In this document: positions 1 to 8,125 of the stretch, piece after piece
Layout: each line of letters starts with the position of its first letter
How positions within the stretch are numbered: position 1 is the first letter of the stretch
The notes under the pieces: generated by a model
Databases searched by the model: none
Seen by the model: the letters and a program-made list of their open reading frames with translations, nothing else
Told to the model about the DNA's origin: nothing
Assembly: GCA_023411575.1 (NCBI GenBank)
Contig: JAEYOP010000058.1
Coordinates: forward strand, 1-32,938
Source: Bacillota bacterium
GTDB taxonomy: Bacteria > Bacillota > Clostridia > Acetivibrionales > DTU013
Reading direction: 5' to 3'
Length of the DNA: 32,938 nucleotides
Made by a program: the position numbers and the translations under genes

Positions 1-1
1 C

Positions 2-1333
2 TGGGAATACACAGCTGCAACAGGTTGGATAATAAAGCAGCCATATACCGCAAGCAATACTTATATATGGACACCTACGACTGCAGGAGATCATTTGTTT
101 GGAGTTTGGGTAAAGGATGCTTCTTCAGTCAATGCTTGCGATAAGGATTATGTGGTGAATTATATTATTCAGGGGACGGGTCAGCCCGACTGGTACTATT
201 TGAAGGTCCCAGATGGGCATGGTAATTTCGTTGACGTTTACATGAAAGACAACGGAGATGATGCAAACGGAAATGTGAATGTCCGCGTTATGGCAAAGAA
301 AAGCACCGACATTTTATGGAATAAATACATAATGAGCGGGGACGTTTGGTCTCAAACTCCAGGAATTTTTGCTTTTAACCCTTCCGAAGGGGGAGCAGTT
401 GTATGCTCGTTAGGCTTGTTCGGCGGAGGAGATGTTCAGACAGCCGGGCTTGATTATGAGCAGTGGGCAACACAACTGGAAGATGCTATTCTTGCAGCGG
501 CAGGACTTGAAAGAGACGATGTTGAAGACGCTGATATAGATATGCTTGTGGATGGCATTATTGCTGGAATAGACGACAATTTTCCACTTCTTAAAGGTCT
601 TTTACAGCATTTTGGATTGATTGATACCCATGAAAGCGATATCTACTTTATGGGTGGCAAATGCCTGATGGATTATTCTTTCATCCTGTACTATAAAAAT
701 GCGTCATTGGTTGCAGATGTAGCAGGCACACAAGCTATGCTTGATGCGGGGGTATTATCAGTAAGTGGATTATTGGCTGCTAGTACAGGTGTCCTGGCTC
801 CTGCTGGAGGAGTGGTAGAACTTGCTGCCGGCGAGGAAGCTGTACGTGCTTTGGTATTGAAGGTTGCAGCAAGATTGCTATCCAGAGAAGCTGTAAAATC
901 AGGAATTTTAGCGGCACAGGATAGTGTTAAATTACAGGCTTGCATACCGCCTTCTCAAATATTAAAACAGAGCATGGTAAACCATGGCTTCAGTTACCCG
1001 CCTTATAAGTTTGCAACTCACCATATGGTTGTTAGAGGCGCGAAATTGGATCGAGCAGTATTAGCTAGAGCTATACTGTCAGAATACAATATTGGGTGGG
1101 ATAGTTGGGAAAATGGTGTATTCTTACCAATGGAAGTAGGGCATGGGACAGCAACTGTACACGCCAGTGGAAGACACCATGATAGCTACATAATAAATGT
1201 ATACAATAGGTTAAGTGCTGCAAAAAACGATGCAATAGCAGACGGAAAGTCGTGGGAAGAGATAAGAACGGCGATTGTTAATGAATTACATTTAATAAGA
1301 ACTGAATTGTTAAACGGGACTATTGCATTATAA
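2..1333 (+). CDS. Polymorphic toxin, C-terminal part, with AHH nuclease domain (5' end outside window)
   Basis: The frame is open from the first complete codon, so this is the C-terminal ~443 residues of a larger secreted protein. The first ~45 residues (WTPTTAGDHLFGVWVKDA, then VVNYII) resemble a triple-tyrosine (Y_Y_Y) surface domain. A middle hydrophobic Ala/Gly/Val-rich stretch (nt ~720-900) looks like the pre-toxin segment common in such proteins. The C-terminus matches the AHH subgroup of the HNH/EndoVII nuclease superfamily: a His pair (THH, nt 1016-1024), then ARAIL, NGVFLP, and a late H-x-S-G-RHHDSYI element. By family knowledge this would be a DNA- or RNA-cleaving toxin. The next gene is an Imm11-like immunity protein, which supports the call. 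Export route and N-terminal domains cannot be seen. Nuclease subgroup is from motif reading only. Confidence 0.75.
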   Translation, partial: WEYTAATGWIIKQPYTASNTYIWTPTTAGDHLFGVWVKDASSVNACDKDYVVNYIIQGTGQPDWYYLKVPDGHGNFVDVYMKDNGDDANGNVNVRVMAKKSTDILWNKYIMSGDVWSQTPGIFAFNPSEGGAVVCSLGLFGGGDVQTAGLDYEQWATQLEDAILAAAGLERDDVEDADIDMLVDGIIAGIDDNFPLLKGLLQHFGLIDTHESDIYFMGGKCLMDYSFILYYKNASLVADVAGTQAMLDAGVLSVSGLLAASTGVLAPAGGVVELAAGEEAVRALVLKVAARLLSREAVKSGILAAQDSVKLQACIPPSQILKQSMVNHGFSYPPYKFATHHMVVRGAKLDRAVLARAILSEYNIGWDSWENGVFLPMEVGHGTATVHASGRHHDSYIINVYNRLSAAKNDAIADGKSWEEIRTAIVNELHLIRTELLNGTIAL

Positions 1334-1355
1334 CCATTATACAAGGGGGAACGTT

Positions 1356-1901
1356 ATGAAAATATGGAGAATGGAAGAGATAGGAGATATATATCAGTTT
1401 ATCACAGTCAAGGATATGGATGGACATGAGTTATTACAATTTGTTGATTCATTGGGTACAAAAAGAAATACAAGCGAATGGATACCATTGAAAATACAAA
1501 TACATAGAAATAAGCGAAGGAAAATCTGTGACTATCCTGGTTTTGTCGTACCAGTATTTAGTGAAAAAGCAGTAGATGTTATTAGGGATTTTCTAATTAG
1601 TAAAGCAGACATCTTACCACTTGACTGTGGAGATGAAAGGTATTTTTTGATTAATGTCTATAATAAAGTCGATTGCATTGATTATGATCAAGCACAATAT
1701 ACAAAGTTTGACTCTGGACGTGTAAGGGAATTTAAAAAATATGCTTTTAAGCAGGAAATGCTTATTAATGAACATATATTCAAAATTCCAGAAATAATTG
1801 GGAAAAGTATGGTTTTCGTATCAGATGAGTTTAGAAATAGAGTTATAAATAATGACTTAATTGGCTTTAATTTTATAGAAGTATGGGACTCCGAAGAATA
1901 G
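1356..1901 (+). CDS. Imm11/DUF1629-type immunity protein
   Basis: A 181-residue soluble protein with no signal peptide. Features typical of the DUF1629 (imm11) family are PVFSEKAVDVIRDFL, then DILPL, YFLINVYNKVDCIDYD, and near the end FVSDEFRNRV followed by GFNFIEVW. Members neutralise nuclease-type polymorphic toxins and sit just downstream of them. The ATG at 1356 was chosen over an upstream start at 1323 because an AAGGGGGA ribosome binding site lies at 1343-1350 and the upstream start would overlap the toxin. Spacing to the toxin stop is 22 nt, so co-transcription is likely. Base composition is conspicuously A+T-rich compared with everything after 1960, which suggests horizontal acquisition. 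Confidence 0.78.
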   Translation: MKIWRMEEIGDIYQFITVKDMDGHELLQFVDSLGTKRNTSEWIPLKIQIHRNKRRKICDYPGFVVPVFSEKAVDVIRDFLISKADILPLDCGDERYFLINVYNKVDCIDYDQAQYTKFDSGRVREFKKYAFKQEMLINEHIFKIPEIIGKSMVFVSDEFRNRVINNDLIGFNFIEVWDSEE

Positions 1902-1959
1902 AAGCATATGATTATGCTCCGCTACCTTCCCCCCGCACTGTCCATCGCATCTGTGCCGT

Positions 1960-4329
1960 TCACCCCCAGAAATCCTGCAGCACCTCCGGCAGCGTGCAAC
2001 CGTCGGAGGCCCTGGGGACGGGGCTCCATTCGGAGGGCAGCAGCTCGCGGTAGACCGGGTGGGAGAAACGTTCGTCCAGCAGGACGACGATACCCATGTC
2101 GTTTTCCGTACGGATGACCCGGCCGGCCGCCTGCAGGACTCGGTTTATCCCGGGATAGATGTAGGCGTATTCGAAGCCGGCCCCGTAGAGCTCGTCAAAA
2201 TACCTCCGAATGATATTCTTCTCGTTGCATACCTGCGGAAGGCCCACGCCGACGATGATCGCACCGGACAGCCGGTCGCCGGTCAGATCGATGCCTTCGC
2301 CGAAGACGCCGCCCAGGACGGCAAAGCCGACGAGGCTGGAGCCGCCGATGCGGTCGAATTCCCGGAGGAATTCCTGCCGGGCGGCTTCCGACATGCCCGG
2401 CATCTGGTAGATGGTCCGGATTCCCTGCTGGATTCCCATGAACCGGTAATACACCTCGTTCAGGTATTCGAAGGAGGGGAAGAATACCATATAATTGCCG
2501 ACCTTTGCCGAGGCGGCTTCCAGGATCGTTTCGGCGACCCGGCCGTAGGAAAGCTGCCGTGTCTTGAATTTGGTTGAAATCTGGTCGTCCACGAAGGCGC
2601 AAAGATTTTCGGAGGGAAAGGGCGACGCCAGGGTCAGCGTCCGGGAATCCCGGTCTCCTCCGAGCATGGAGACAAAGTAGCCGGAAGGGGAAAGGGTAGC
2701 GGAAAACAGGGTGGCGGAACGCCCCTTGTCCATTGCCTCTCTCAGGAGCTTCGACGGGTCGATGCAGAACAGCTTTATCTTGAAATCCCTGGAAGTTTTG
2801 TCATAGCAGGTGACGAACTTCTCATCATACAGCTCCAGGGTCTTCATGAAATTCAGACTGCCGTAATAGATATCCAGAAGGGAATCCAGGAAGGATGCGG
2901 AAGAATTCCTGGAAAGCCAGTTGTCAAGGTACCCGGTGAAGCGTTCAAGAAGCTCGTGCAGTTTGTCGGGAGGGTCCCTGCGGACGCAGTAGAATTCCTT
3001 TCCGTCGTCTTCTTTTTCGGCCGCCAGGCTTTTGGCGGTTTCCAGAAAGTATTTGTAAATGGCGTCCATCCTTTCATAAACGCCGGGTATTTCTATTTTT
3101 ACCTGCTGCCGCAGTTCAAAGAAAGCCCGTTTGGACAGCTCGGAGGAGAACATGTCCCGGGCACGGTCCACCAGGTTGTGGGCTTCGTCGATGAGGAAGC
3201 AGTAATCGCCCCGCTGGGTGAAGAAGCGCTTGAGATAGACCCTGGGGTCAAACAGGTAGTTGTAGTCGCAGATAATGGCGTCGCACCAGAGCGAGAGGTC
3301 GAGGGACATTTCAAAAGGACAGACAGCGTGTTGCCGGGCGTATTTTTCAATGGTGAACCGGTCCAGGGAATCTTCATTCAAAGCGCCTGCCACAGCTTTT
3401 CGAATTTTGCCGAAATAATTCGACGCGTATTCGCAGGTTTCACAGGCAGGGGTTCCGCAAAAGCAGATTTTTTCCTTGGCGGTTATGGTCAGGGATTTTA
3501 TCCTCAGGCCATGATCCCGCATGTCCTCGAGGGCCTTTTCCGCCAGGGCCCGGGTGGTCGTCTTTGCCGTGAGGTAAAATATTTTAGAGATTTTTCCTTC
3601 TCCGAGGGTCAAAACAGCCGGGTAGAGGGTGGCAATGGTTTTTCCCGTTCCCGTCGGCGCCTGTGCGAACAGGATATCGCCCCGGCCGATTGCCGCCGAT
3701 ACGCTGTCCATCAGGTCCTGCTGTCCGGACCGCATACTTTCGTACGGGAACTCCAGCTCCCGGATGGACCGGTCGCGGCAGGTCTGCCAGCCGAGGACCA
3801 GCTCCTGCCATGCGAGGCATTCGTTGGCCAGCGGCATGAAATACTCCTCCAGGGCGTCGGCGCTGTACAGGTCCAGAAAGGATTTTTCCCGCTTTTCATC
3901 CAACTGGTAGTAGGTTAACCGTATGGAAACATAGTCCAGCCCGTACAGGGCGGCGAACATATATCCGTAGCACTTTGCCTGGGCCCAGTGTAGCAGATTG
4001 TAATCGTGCTCGATCAGATCGAGGGGCTGGGTGGTGGTTTTGATCTCATGAAGGGTGATGCCGGAGGCATCCCTCAATACCCCGTCGATCCGGCCGGTCA
4101 CCTCCAGGATGGTGCTTTCGCCTTCCAGACGGAAGGATATGGGAACCTCCGCTTCGTAAACCGCATCTCCCGGAAGCGCGCTTTTGAATGCCTTCCGGAC
4201 GGCGGAATGCCCCCTTGTGCCTTCGACGGCCCTCGAGGGGGAATATGCTCCGGAGGTCAAATCCCCCGATTGCCGGGCGTACTCCAGGAGGTTTTGGACC
4301 GATAGGACGACGAGCTTTTTCTCTTCCAT
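1960..4329 (-). CDS. PD-(D/E)XK nuclease-XPD/DinG-like Fe-S helicase fusion
   Basis: A 789-residue superfamily 2 DNA helicase of the Rad3/XPD/DinG type. The N-terminus carries a RecB/Cas4-like PD-(D/E)XK nuclease pattern: GRIDG (D82) and HEIKTT (E95, K97). Helicase motifs are Walker A APTGTGKT (224-231), DEAH (381-384), motif V around GEGIDLTGDRLSGA, and motif VI QAAGRVIRT near the C-terminus. A cysteine cluster (C289, C291, C296, C299, C337) sits where XPD-family enzymes bind a 4Fe-4S cluster. The frame stays open to 4761, but that part overlaps engB on the other strand, so the start at 4329 (MEEKK) was chosen; its ribosome binding site is weak. Likely role is DNA repair or processing of branched DNA; the substrate is unknown. 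Confidence 0.85.
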   Translation of the reverse strand: MEEKKLVVLSVQNLLEYARQSGDLTSGAYSPSRAVEGTRGHSAVRKAFKSALPGDAVYEAEVPISFRLEGESTILEVTGRIDGVLRDASGITLHEIKTTTQPLDLIEHDYNLLHWAQAKCYGYMFAALYGLDYVSIRLTYYQLDEKREKSFLDLYSADALEEYFMPLANECLAWQELVLGWQTCRDRSIRELEFPYESMRSGQQDLMDSVSAAIGRGDILFAQAPTGTGKTIATLYPAVLTLGEGKISKIFYLTAKTTTRALAEKALEDMRDHGLRIKSLTITAKEKICFCGTPACETCEYASNYFGKIRKAVAGALNEDSLDRFTIEKYARQHAVCPFEMSLDLSLWCDAIICDYNYLFDPRVYLKRFFTQRGDYCFLIDEAHNLVDRARDMFSSELSKRAFFELRQQVKIEIPGVYERMDAIYKYFLETAKSLAAEKEDDGKEFYCVRRDPPDKLHELLERFTGYLDNWLSRNSSASFLDSLLDIYYGSLNFMKTLELYDEKFVTCYDKTSRDFKIKLFCIDPSKLLREAMDKGRSATLFSATLSPSGYFVSMLGGDRDSRTLTLASPFPSENLCAFVDDQISTKFKTRQLSYGRVAETILEAASAKVGNYMVFFPSFEYLNEVYYRFMGIQQGIRTIYQMPGMSEAARQEFLREFDRIGGSSLVGFAVLGGVFGEGIDLTGDRLSGAIIVGVGLPQVCNEKNIIRRYFDELYGAGFEYAYIYPGINRVLQAAGRVIRTENDMGIVVLLDERFSHPVYRELLPSEWSPVPRASDGCTLPEVLQDFWG

Positions 4330-4396
4330 TGCAAAGCCTTTCGCTTGAGTATTTCGCAAAGCCTGTGCCGCTTCTGCAAAAAGCGGCGGTAAAATG

Positions 4397-4424
4397 TTTG
4401 TGTGATCGCAATTAATAGTATAAT
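4397..4424 (+). promoter_or_regulatory. Possible divergent promoter region between helicase and engB
   Basis: A perfect -10 TATAAT lies at 4419-4424 on the plus strand, with only a weak TTTGTG (4397-4402) 16 bp upstream. On the minus strand TATACT overlaps it (4417-4422) without a good -35. A second TATAAT at 4513-4518 also lacks a -35. The 232-bp gap must hold promoters for both directions, but the exact ones are uncertain. Confidence 0.35.
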
Positions 4425-4534
4425 ATATATTGGTGCTTATAGCATCACAAAATTGTCCGGTTTGCCGCCGCCCTGAACGGGGAAGAAAACAGGAACGGCA
4501 GGTATGACCGGGTATAATAAGTCGAGCGTAATAA

Positions 4535-4552
4535 AGTATAGTAAGTATAGTA
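4535..4552. repeat. Two tandem 9-bp repeats just before engB
   Basis: AGTATAGTA occurs twice head to tail (4535-4543 and 4544-4552), ending next to the GGGAAGG ribosome binding region of engB. It could be chance low complexity or slipped-strand variation near the translation start. Confidence 0.5.
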
Positions 4553-4561
4553 AGGGAAGGT

Positions 4562-5263
4562 ATGGTACGGATAGTGGATCTGAATAAGGCAAGATATGAA
4601 CTGACGGCGGTAAAGCCATCGCAGTATCCTTCCGGAAGCATGCCGGAAGTGGCCTTGGTCGGCCGGTCCAACGTCGGGAAATCGACGATCATCAACACGC
4701 TGCTGAACAGGAGAAACCTGGCGAGGGTCTCGTCGGAGCCGGGGAAAACAAGAGGAATCAATTTCTATAATATCGATGACGCGCTGTACCTTGTGGATTT
4801 GCCCGGATACGGATATGCCAAGGTGTCGAAAGAAAAAAAGGTTTCCTGGGGCGATATTATCGAGACTTATCTCAACCGGAGGCAGCAGCTTGGAATGATC
4901 GTCATGCTGGTGGACATCCGGCACGCTCCGAGCGAAGAGGACAGGGTCATGTACGGCTGGATTCTGGAGCAGGGGCTGGAGCATCTCGTCGTTGCGACGA
5001 AAATGGACAAGATCTCGCGGGGCCAGGTTTTTGGGCGCCTCAATGAAATTAAAAAGGTGCTGGGACTGCGGGAAGGCGTCCGGCTGATTCCCTACTCTTC
5101 AGAAACCAAACAGGGCAGGGACGACATCTGGAAGGAGATCAACGGGACATTGCAGCGGCAGAATGTAGGAACTCCGGCTGCTGTGGATGAGGAGAACACT
5201 GCCGGGGGCAATGCTTCCGGCGAAAATGTTTCCAGCGAGAATGCTTCCGGGAACATGGAGTGA
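4562..5263 (+). CDS. engB: Ribosome biogenesis GTPase YsxC/EngB with C-terminal tail
   Basis: A 233-residue TrmE-Era-EngA-EngB-Septin-like GTPase needed for 50S subunit assembly in Firmicutes. GTPase motifs are G1 GRSNVGKS (34-41), G2 Thr in PGKTRGINFY (~63), G3 DLPGYG (79-84), G4 TKMDK (146-150) and G5 SSE (179-181). The family normally ends near residue 200. Here about 33 extra residues follow, rich in Asn, Ala, Ser, Gly and Glu with repeated ENASG/ENVSS-like units. The ATG at 4562 has a GGAAGG only 1 nt away; an in-frame GTG at 4574 would be better spaced, so the start is not certain. The next gene begins 6 nt after the stop, so the two are probably one operon. Confidence 0.93.
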   Translation: MVRIVDLNKARYELTAVKPSQYPSGSMPEVALVGRSNVGKSTIINTLLNRRNLARVSSEPGKTRGINFYNIDDALYLVDLPGYGYAKVSKEKKVSWGDIIETYLNRRQQLGMIVMLVDIRHAPSEEDRVMYGWILEQGLEHLVVATKMDKISRGQVFGRLNEIKKVLGLREGVRLIPYSSETKQGRDDIWKEINGTLQRQNVGTPAAVDEENTAGGNASGENVSSENASGNME

Positions 5264-5269
5264 AATGAT

Positions 5270-5773
5270 ATGCCGATTTATTCTTTTGAACCGATTGTGG
5301 ATAAAAACTGCAAGGTGCTTGTATTGGGTACGATGCCGGGCGCAATGTCCCTGAAAAAGCAACAGTATTACGGATACGACCAGAATGCGCTCTGGCGCAT
5401 CATGTACGGGCTGTTCGGCAGGCAGCCCGACGGAGAATATGAGCTGCGTAAAGCTTTCCTGCTTGAGCATCACATAGCCCTGTGGGATGTGCTGATGGCT
5501 TGCGAAAGGGAAGGAAGCAGCGACAGCGATATAAAGGAGCCGGTACCAAACGATTTTGCCGCTCTGTATGAGAATTATCCCAACCTGGGCGTTGTCTGCT
5601 TCAACGGCGGTCCGGCGGAGCGCCTGTACCGGCGTTTCGTCGAGAAGCCGGGGGACCTGCGGTATGGTCCGAAGGCTTATTTTAGCCTGCCTTCAACCAG
5701 CCCGGCCTATACGATCGGCTTCGAGAAGAAATTCGAGCAGTGGAAGCTGCTCCTTCAGCTGCTGCGGCAGTGA
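5270..5773 (+). CDS. DNA-deoxyinosine (hypoxanthine) glycosylase, UDG superfamily family 6
   Basis: A 167-residue member of the uracil-DNA glycosylase superfamily. The first motif is LGTMPGAMSLKKQQYYGY (residues 19-36), followed by Asn39 in NALW. This fits family 6 hypoxanthine-DNA glycosylases, which remove deoxyinosine formed by adenine deamination. The second conserved loop is LPSTSPAY (140-147), matching the family's LPSTSPA signature. Length is typical. It starts 6 nt after engB, so it is probably translated from the same message. A thymine/uracil mismatch-specific activity is the main alternative. Confidence 0.85.
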   Translation: MPIYSFEPIVDKNCKVLVLGTMPGAMSLKKQQYYGYDQNALWRIMYGLFGRQPDGEYELRKAFLLEHHIALWDVLMACEREGSSDSDIKEPVPNDFAALYENYPNLGVVCFNGGPAERLYRRFVEKPGDLRYGPKAYFSLPSTSPAYTIGFEKKFEQWKLLLQLLRQ

Positions 5774-5849
5774 CAGGCCCGGAAGGACCTGTGGCGGCCG
5801 GCTTTTGTTCGTGGCTCTCCGCCGCGCTGCTTGTCGTGGCTGTGGCGTC

Positions 5850-7268
5850 CTATATCCCGTGCACCACGTTGTTGATCCATTTCTTTGAAAAATAACGCCG
5901 GACACAGAAAATAAATTTATATATTTCCTGGAGATTGATCAGCAGATATACCCCCACCACACCGAGCCGGAACAGATACGCGCCTGCCAGCGCCGGCAGC
6001 ATGCCGACCACCCAGACGGCGATCAGGTCGATGACGATGGAATATTTGATGTCCCCGCCGCTCCTCATGGCGCCCACAATCATGACCGAATTGAAGCAGG
6101 AAACGGCCATCATCGCACCGGTTACGAACAGGATCCCCGTAACATTGTCCTTGACGAGATCGGAAACATTGTAAGGGGCCAATACCAGCGGCCTTGCGGC
6201 GATCAGCAAGCCTCCGACGGCGACGCCGAGCGCCAGCGTGATCCGCAGGAACCTTCCGGCGTAACGGTACGCGTCCTCCTCTTCTCCCGCGCCGATTTTA
6301 TTGCCCACCATGATCAGGCAGGCATTGGATATGCCGGCGAAGAAGACAAAGGCGATCTGCCGGATCGTCCCCACGATATTGATGGCCGCCACTGCTTCCG
6401 TATTGATATGCGCGTACATGACCATATAGAGGGCCGTTCCTACCGCCCATACGACATCCTTTGTTATAACGGCTCCGGAGGTGCCTAAAAACCGTCTGAC
6501 CAGATTGGCCGGCATGTGGAAGAGGTCTTTCGGTCTGACGGCAACAATACTTTCCCTGGTGTAGATGAAGAAGAGAAATACGGCGCATTCCAGCACCCTG
6601 GCGATCAGCGTGGCCTTTGCGGAGCCTGCGACGCCCATTGGAGCGAATCCGAGCTTGCCGAATATGAAAATATAATTCAGGGCGGTGTTGACGGCGATCC
6701 CGACAATGTTGGCAAACAGCGGGAGCTTGACGTTTCCGGTGCTTCGCAGCGAGGAAGAGAAGCAGATTGAAACGGCCATTATGATGAAGCTCGGACACAC
6801 CGTCTTCAGATAGGTGCCGCCAAGCTCGATGACCTTTGCATCGGAGGAAAAAATCGACAGTACCTGGCCGGGCGCCAGAAACGCCGGTATGAAAAAGGCC
6901 GCGGAAAACGCCAGGGACGTCAGCAGCCCCAGAGCCGTTATCTTCCGGATGTTTTCGAAATTCCGGCTTCCCCAGAACTGGGAGATGAAGATGGAGGTGC
7001 CGCCGCCGATTCCAAAGAGGATGATGCTCAGGATGAAATACACCTGGTTGGCCAGCCCCACCGCGGCTACGCTGGCGTCTCCGAGCTGTCCGACCATGAT
7101 GTTGTCCGTCAGGTTGAGGGAGGAGGACAGAAAGTTCTGCAAAGTCACCGGGATGGCTATGCTGATGAATCTGCTCCAAAATTCCCTGTCGCTGAATAGA
7201 CTGCTTCGCTTGCCGGACTGTATGCCGCGTTGCATGCTGGGTTCCATATCGATCTCCGTATTTGTCAT
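5850..7268 (-). CDS. MATE family multidrug/cation antiporter
   Basis: A 472-residue polytopic membrane protein with about 12 hydrophobic segments. It shows typical MATE motifs: SIAIPVTLQNFLSSSLNLTDNIMVG-type first helix (residues ~37-60), GLANQVYFI, ISQFWGSRN after helix 2, and a duplicated second half. MATE proteins export cationic drugs or metabolites using Na+ or H+ gradients; the substrate cannot be told. The cytoplasmic N-terminus (~30 residues) is polar. A distant AGAGGA lies upstream of the ATG at 7268; an internal ATG nine codons in is possible. It is convergent with the glycosylase gene and divergent from the SH3b gene. Confidence 0.9.
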   Translation of the reverse strand: MTNTEIDMEPSMQRGIQSGKRSSLFSDREFWSRFISIAIPVTLQNFLSSSLNLTDNIMVGQLGDASVAAVGLANQVYFILSIILFGIGGGTSIFISQFWGSRNFENIRKITALGLLTSLAFSAAFFIPAFLAPGQVLSIFSSDAKVIELGGTYLKTVCPSFIIMAVSICFSSSLRSTGNVKLPLFANIVGIAVNTALNYIFIFGKLGFAPMGVAGSAKATLIARVLECAVFLFFIYTRESIVAVRPKDLFHMPANLVRRFLGTSGAVITKDVVWAVGTALYMVMYAHINTEAVAAINIVGTIRQIAFVFFAGISNACLIMVGNKIGAGEEEDAYRYAGRFLRITLALGVAVGGLLIAARPLVLAPYNVSDLVKDNVTGILFVTGAMMAVSCFNSVMIVGAMRSGGDIKYSIVIDLIAVWVVGMLPALAGAYLFRLGVVGVYLLINLQEIYKFIFCVRRYFSKKWINNVVHGI

Positions 7269-7414
7269 AGAAAATTAGCAATCCTCTTTATTATAAACAG
7301 CCTTCGTCAGTTTTGCACGTCACATTTTGCCGGTTGCTGCCCAATTTTTGCTTTTCTTGAAAAATTGTCATCTGATTTTAAGGATTCTGTAACCAAACCA
7401 GTTCAATATTGGGT

Positions 7415-7420
7415 TATAAT
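7415..7420 (+). promoter_or_regulatory. -10 element for the SH3b gene
   Basis: TATAAT stands about 60 bp before the ATG at 7481. No convincing -35 lies 16-18 bp upstream. The rest of the 212-bp gap shows no other clear structure. Confidence 0.45.
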
Positions 7421-7480
7421 CATAATAAGGACAGTTATCGGTGATCCGTCCGATACGAAAGAGAAAATGGGAGGTCCTAC

Positions 7481-8089
7481 ATGAAACGCAGTTCTAAAAT
7501 CGTTGCTGCTGTCACGGCAGTACTTTTAATTCTTTCCTTCAGTCTCAATATTGCATTCGCCGTATCCCAGGGCGCCGAGCCCGGCTCCGACCAGGATCCC
7601 ATCATCAGCAAAAGCTATGTGGACGCAGCGGTATCCCAGCTGACGGCAGCCATGCAAAAGCTCCAGGAGCAGGTTGATGCCCTGAAAAATGAGAACATCC
7701 GGCTGACAACAAAGCTTACGGCCCAGGAACAGGCCAATGCGGCGCTGCAGAATGAAATCAAGACCTTGAAGACGGCGGTCGCCGCTGGCACAGCTTCCTC
7801 CGGCAAGACAGGAAACACGGGAGCTTCCGGCAGCACCGGCAGTACCGCTACGACCGGCGGAGCGATCAGCAATGGCACAAAGCCCCCGGCGTCCATAGGC
7901 ACGGCAACCGTGAATACGGCCGTACTGAACGTCCGCAAGGAGGCGAACACGACTTCGGCGATAGTGGCAAAGACGGTGATGGGCGAGACGCTGACGCTGG
8001 TCGCCAAGACGGGGGACTGGTACAAGGTGAAGACCTCCAAGGGGATAACGGGCTATGTAATGGCCAAATTGATCACAGTGAAAAAATGA
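7481..8089 (+). CDS. Exported coiled-coil protein with C-terminal SH3b domain
   Basis: A 202-residue protein. Residues ~8-28 form a hydrophobic signal or anchor ending in IAFA-VSQG. Residues ~45-110 form a heptad-rich coiled coil (LQEQVDALKNENIRL). A Gly/Ser/Thr linker (TGNTGASGSTGS and similar) follows. The last ~60 residues are a bacterial SH3 domain (TAVLNVRKEANTTSAIV, then GDWYKVKTSKGITGYVMAKLI) of the type that binds peptidoglycan. The ribosome binding site TGGGAGGT (7468-7475) supports the start. It is monocistronic, ending in the hairpin at 8098. Function is probably at the cell wall; no catalytic domain is present. Confidence 0.8.
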   Translation: MKRSSKIVAAVTAVLLILSFSLNIAFAVSQGAEPGSDQDPIISKSYVDAAVSQLTAAMQKLQEQVDALKNENIRLTTKLTAQEQANAALQNEIKTLKTAVAAGTASSGKTGNTGASGSTGSTATTGGAISNGTKPPASIGTATVNTAVLNVRKEANTTSAIVAKTVMGETLTLVAKTGDWYKVKTSKGITGYVMAKLITVKK

Positions 8090-8097
8090 GAAAAATA

Positions 8098-8125
8098 AAA
8101 CCCCGGAAACGGGGTTTGTTTTTCT
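8098..8125. terminator. Bidirectional intrinsic terminator
   Basis: A perfect 8-bp stem AAACCCCG/CGGGGTTT closes a GAAA tetraloop (8098-8117). On the plus strand it is followed by GTTTTTCT, and on the minus strand by TTTTATTTTTC. It can end both the SH3b transcript and the mannan operon, whose last stop codon is at 8124-8126. Confidence 0.88.

Noticed and set aside
1903..1918. Small hairpin AGCATA/TATGCT after the immunity gene
   Set aside because: The stem is only 6 bp and is followed by a C-rich stretch rather than Ts, so it is not a convincing terminator.
4330..4761. 144-codon N-terminal extension of the helicase frame
   Set aside because: It overlaps the engB gene on the opposite strand and does not resemble the helicase family; the ATG at 4329 gives a full-length protein.
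5774..5849. Possible terminator between the convergent glycosylase and MATE genes
   Set aside because: A short imperfect ACAGG/CCTGT hairpin exists but has no T-run on either strand.
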